A DNA stretch of 64,000 bases from an uncultured Gammaproteobacteria bacterium (lineage in GTDB: Bacteria > Pseudomonadota > Gammaproteobacteria > Pseudomonadales > Azotimanducaceae). The DNA is taken from contig CAJWQG010000002.1 in the NCBI GenBank assembly GCA_913045175.1, forward strand, positions 53,010 through 117,009, in the 5' to 3' direction. A program made the position numbers and the translations under genes. The notes below the pieces were generated by a model that saw only the letters and a program-made list of their open reading frames with translations, searched no databases and had not been told where the DNA came from. This document shows, one piece after another, positions 61,473-64,000 of this stretch (positions are counted from its first letter, which is position 1; each line of letters opens with the position of its first letter).

Positions 61473-62401
61473 AGAAGGCCCCGCGTCCGCAACTGGTCCA
61501 TGATCTCCTGCTGCATTGCCTCATCATCCGCTGCAGTTCGACCAACACCTGACTCCCCGTATAACCAGCGCAGCGACTCGGCGAATAGGGCACCCCCATG
61601 GCGCCGATTATGACCGCCGGTACCGAATTCAAATCGATAGTCATACCCCGCAAATGCGAACGCTTCGGCCATCTGGTGGTTGGCCATCGGCCAGTTACCC
61701 AGAGGGATATCAACGTCACCCTCACCTGACTGCATGAATACCTTGATAGGCTTGCGGGCAGTATTCCTCACCATGAGTGAGAACTCGTGCCCACCTTTAA
61801 CATTGACGAACGAGCCGCAATGACTGATAACCTTGCCGTAGGATTCAGGTCGCTGCCAGGCCATGTTGAAAGCGCAGATGCCGCCGCTACTGATACCCAT
61901 GGCAATGCGCTGCGCCGGATCTTTGCTGAGGGTCACATTCACCGTGGCCTCCACCAGCGGCAGGATCTCGTCATCAATGAATGTAACGTAGGTATCGGTA
62001 ATGACGTCGTACTCGACATTGCGCTGTCCGGGTACTGTGTCGGATTGTCCCGGGTCGACGAAAACGCCAACGGTCGGCGGGATTTCACCGGAATGCGTAA
62101 GTGAATCGAGCACTTCGACGACCCGTACGGCCCCGTTGCTATCCGCGTAGTCCTTGCCGTCCTGACAGACGAGCAGTGCCGCATCACCATCCAGGTTCGC
62201 CGGTAACGATATTCTTATGTCGCGCCGCGTTTCTGGATAGATAGTTGATTGATCCCACCCTGCGAGATGCGTCACCGTTGATCGCGGTACGTATTCGGCT
62301 GGAAAGGCCTCTGCACAGGGATGGTATGGTGCGTCCCCGGGGACGCTCAGGGACAGTCGAATCTCGCTGTTATAGTGGCCGTTGATAGGTTTTTCTGGCA
62401 T
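61469..62401 (-). CDS. Esterase-D/enterochelin-esterase-like alpha/beta hydrolase
   Basis: This is 310 residues. The nucleophile elbow is G169-I-S171-S-G173 with S171 as catalytic Ser. The His is probably in GTGGHNRRHGG (about 277-285). The N-terminal half has the beta-rich lid typical for enterochelin-esterase-like proteins (DIRISLPANLDGDAALLVCQDGKDY). No signal peptide. It starts directly after the kelch gene stop (TAA-ATG), so both are cotranslated. Substrate ester unknown. Confidence 0.88.
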   Translation of the reverse strand: MPEKPINGHYNSEIRLSLSVPGDAPYHPCAEAFPAEYVPRSTVTHLAGWDQSTIYPETRRDIRISLPANLDGDAALLVCQDGKDYADSNGAVRVVEVLDSLTHSGEIPPTVGVFVDPGQSDTVPGQRNVEYDVITDTYVTFIDDEILPLVEATVNVTLSKDPAQRIAMGISSGGICAFNMAWQRPESYGKVISHCGSFVNVKGGHEFSLMVRNTARKPIKVFMQSGEGDVDIPLGNWPMANHQMAEAFAFAGYDYRFEFGTGGHNRRHGGALFAESLRWLYGESGVGRTAADDEAMQQEIMDQLRTRGLL

Positions 62402-63394
62402 TTAAAACTCCGGTGCGTCAGCGACCCATACTTCTGGTGAAGAGAGCCATTTTTTGTCTGCGAAGGTAGTACCTTCCTGCGTGCGTCCATCCCAACCGCC
62501 AATCACATACAGCTTACCGTCGATAATTCTGGATGCCGGAGACGACATTGGTTTGGGTAGTTTAGCGGTGACTTCCCATTCGCCACCTGCTTCAAGGGTG
62601 AGGATATTCTGGCAGAAGCCTTTGTTTCCACCTTCCGGCGTCGTATGTCCAGCCACCATATAGATCCTGCCCTCATAAACAAACGTAGCGCCCTCGGAAT
62701 GAGAATGCCCATAAGGCAAAGAAGGGCCTTGCTCCCAGGTATCCGATACCGGATCGTAGATATCGACGCGGTCCTGATCGATCTGCACACTGTCGTGATG
62801 CAACTGACCGCCGACAACATAGATCTTGTCATCCAGCACCACGCTGGCATGTTGGTTCCGTGGCAGTGGAAACGGCGCAGCATCGCGCCATTGCGCCTTG
62901 CCGGTTTTCGACCATTCGTCGATGTCGAATATCCAGTGTTCTTCGCCGTCGGTGTCCCGGTCTTCTTTTAGCCCCCCTATGTAATGCAAGTTCGACCCCA
63001 CACCCGCGAGCGTCCCGCCCCCACGCTTTTCCGGTAACAGTGGTGCCGCCATATAACGATCGAGATTCGGGTCAAACTGCCAGACTTCCGCAATGATGTG
63101 ATCTTTCTCTGAACTCACTAGCACGCCGGGCTTGTCTTTCATGCCACCGGCAAACCAGATCGAACCGTTATGTTCAACCAGATTCACGTGTCCGACTGCG
63201 CTGGGCATATCCTGCAACTGTGTCCAACTGCCATCTGACGGATCAAACAGATCTACCCGTTTAGATGACGTGACGTAATCTTCATAGCCACCAAGCACCA
63301 CCAGCTTGCCATCGAGTACCAGACTGGCAGGTTCCCAGTGCCCAACTGCCATATCGTCCAGCTGCTGCCATTCGAGGCTTTGCGCTGCTTCCAC
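62402..63394 (-). CDS. Kelch-repeat (galactose-oxidase-like propeller) protein
   Basis: This is 330 residues consisting of about six kelch repeats, each with the double Gly and W-x-x-x motif: KLVVLGGYEDYV, SIWFAGGMKD, NLHYIGGLKE, KIYVVGGQLH, RIYMVAGHTT and KLYVIGGWDG. It forms a beta-propeller. There is no signal peptide and no copper ligand set of galactose oxidase is evident. GTG 63394 is the start. It may bind a carbohydrate or act as a sialate-mutarotase-like protein. Cotranscribed with the esterase. Confidence 0.9.
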   Translation of the reverse strand: MEAAQSLEWQQLDDMAVGHWEPASLVLDGKLVVLGGYEDYVTSSKRVDLFDPSDGSWTQLQDMPSAVGHVNLVEHNGSIWFAGGMKDKPGVLVSSEKDHIIAEVWQFDPNLDRYMAAPLLPEKRGGGTLAGVGSNLHYIGGLKEDRDTDGEEHWIFDIDEWSKTGKAQWRDAAPFPLPRNQHASVVLDDKIYVVGGQLHHDSVQIDQDRVDIYDPVSDTWEQGPSLPYGHSHSEGATFVYEGRIYMVAGHTTPEGGNKGFCQNILTLEAGGEWEVTAKLPKPMSSPASRIIDGKLYVIGGWDGRTQEGTTFADKKWLSSPEVWVADAPEF

Positions 63395-63532
63395 TAGAAT
63401 TTTTCTCCAGGTTAATACACAAAAAGTAGGTTGGCCGGATAATACCTTAAAGCGCGATGCAGTTAAGACTTTCGAAGTAAAGATTCTGGCATAATGGATA
63501 GCTTAAGCATGGGAAAAAGGGGGATTAATATC

Positions 63533-64000
63533 ATGCTATCCACAGTTGTACTGAGCCACCATCCCAGGCGGCTAATGATGACAGCGTTCACCGCATTGAC
63601 GATCGCGACATTTATCGTCCCGGCCACCGCAGAAACACCCGTTCGAAATGCGTACTTTGGCGACCTGCACATACACACGAAGTTTTCGCTCGATGCCTAC
63701 GGTTTTGGCGCACGTACGGGACCGGACGAGGCGTACGAGTTCGCGAAGGGCGCATCGATCAAGCACCCAGCGGGCCAGACCATCCGTATGCGTGGTGCGC
63801 GCCTGGACTTTCTAGCCGTCACCGACCACGCCGAGTATCTGGGTAGCAGTATCGCGCTCGAAGACCCGAACTACCCTTTCTCTTCGAAGTACGAGGAAGA
63901 TAGCAACGGCCTGACGATGGACGCTTACAGCTATTTCAACCGTGCGCTCAAGTCTGGGGAGTTAGATGCAAACTTTGCAACAGAGGCAGTGCGTCGGAAA
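63533..64000 (+). CDS. DUF3604 secreted protein, N-terminal part (3' cut by window edge)
   Basis: This is 156 codons present, open to the window end. Signal peptide of ~35 residues (ending VPATAETP), then YFGDLHIHTKFSLDAYGFGARTGPDEAYEF. This gives the same G-D-x-H-x-H metal motif as the protein at 17481, then LAVTDHAEYLG. GGGGG lies before ATG 63533. Relatives with this start are typically of ~600-700 residues. Activity unknown. Two copies in 64 kb are notable. Confidence 0.88.
   Translation, partial: MLSTVVLSHHPRRLMMTAFTALTIATFIVPATAETPVRNAYFGDLHIHTKFSLDAYGFGARTGPDEAYEFAKGASIKHPAGQTIRMRGARLDFLAVTDHAEYLGSSIALEDPNYPFSSKYEEDSNGLTMDAYSYFNRALKSGELDANFATEAVRRK

Noticed and set aside
1..64000. TGA recoded as Trp throughout the genome
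   Set aside because: TGA ends many intact genes here (for example 561, 21213, 41391, 42204), and conserved Trp positions are TGG.
1..64000. CRISPR array, tRNA or rRNA genes, prophage
   Set aside because: No regularly spaced repeats, no cloverleaf or rRNA core sequence and no phage structural genes could be recognised by reading.

Overview
The window is a gene-dense stretch of chromosome with no intergenic gap over about 250 bp. It most likely comes from an aerobic heterotrophic, probably marine, Gammaproteobacterium. This is inferred from a TonB-dependent receptor with a Gram-negative signal peptide and TonB box, three formylglycine-type sulfatases, Shine-Dalgarno-led genes with ATG/GTG/TTG starts, and the gene content. 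No rRNA, tRNA, CRISPR array or intact insertion sequence was seen. TGA is used as an ordinary stop in many genes (for example 561, 21213, 41391, 42204), so the genetic code is standard.

The most striking content is three paralogous genes of the glycine/D-proline reductase selenoprotein B (GrdB/PrdB) superfamily at 16470-17348, 21752-22915 and 46522-47328, all on the minus strand. Each is interrupted at the same alignment column by an in-frame TGA, and the frame continues into the same motif (Sec-P-x-C-x-x-T-V) and a conserved C-terminal domain. Starting 10-11 nt after each TGA there is a perfect 7-bp hairpin with GUG at its apex. Two stems share one sequence and the third is entirely different but equally well paired, as expected of bacterial SECIS elements. 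I read all three as full-length selenoproteins, not broken genes.

Layout. 1-5 kb: end of an MFS transporter, TauD- and PhyH-type Fe(II)/2-oxoglutarate oxygenases, a Dabb protein, a potassium-channel-like protein and a histidine-rich unknown. 4.9-8.7 kb: a minus-strand operon of two cyclases (PF04199 type), a membrane protein, a tandem SnoaL protein, a SnoaL protein and a carboxymuconolactone-decarboxylase-like protein. Divergent from it, 8.8-16.5 kb: PhyH oxygenase, C45 acyltransferase/amidase, VOC protein, TPP enzyme, SDR and a double-domain class III CoA-transferase. Together these look like one undescribed catabolic unit, ending tail-to-tail with selenoprotein A. 17-24 kb: DUF3604 protein, a RelE/HigA-type toxin-antitoxin pair with a tandem operator, a tyrosine phosphatase, VOC, YtoQ, selenoprotein B and a PfkB kinase. 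24-33.7 kb: two PhyH oxygenases (one fused to HEAT repeats), GNAT, HAD, serine hydrolase, orphan HigA-like regulator, crotonase, TauD, PhyH, ThuA and Gfo/Idh/MocA. 33.8-41.4 kb: a rifampicin-phosphotransferase-like PEP enzyme, a transposase-derived protein lacking its catalytic residues, a TonB receptor with a clear terminator, and a hemerythrin. 41.4-50.6 kb: PhyH, an ABC-2 type transporter, two YejA-like solute-binding proteins flanking selenoprotein C, and an MFS exporter. 50.6-64 kb: aldo/keto reductase, SnoaL, three sulfatases, a DsbA/HCCA-isomerase-like protein, TauD, ankyrin protein, benzoylformate-decarboxylase-like TPP enzyme, esterase, kelch protein and a second DUF3604 protein cut by the window end.

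Overall the region encodes uptake and oxidative, hydrolytic and decarboxylative breakdown of unidentified, probably sulfated or N/O-substituted, organic molecules. It has nine Fe(II)/2OG oxygenases in 64 kb. No complete known pathway can be named, and substrates are inference only.
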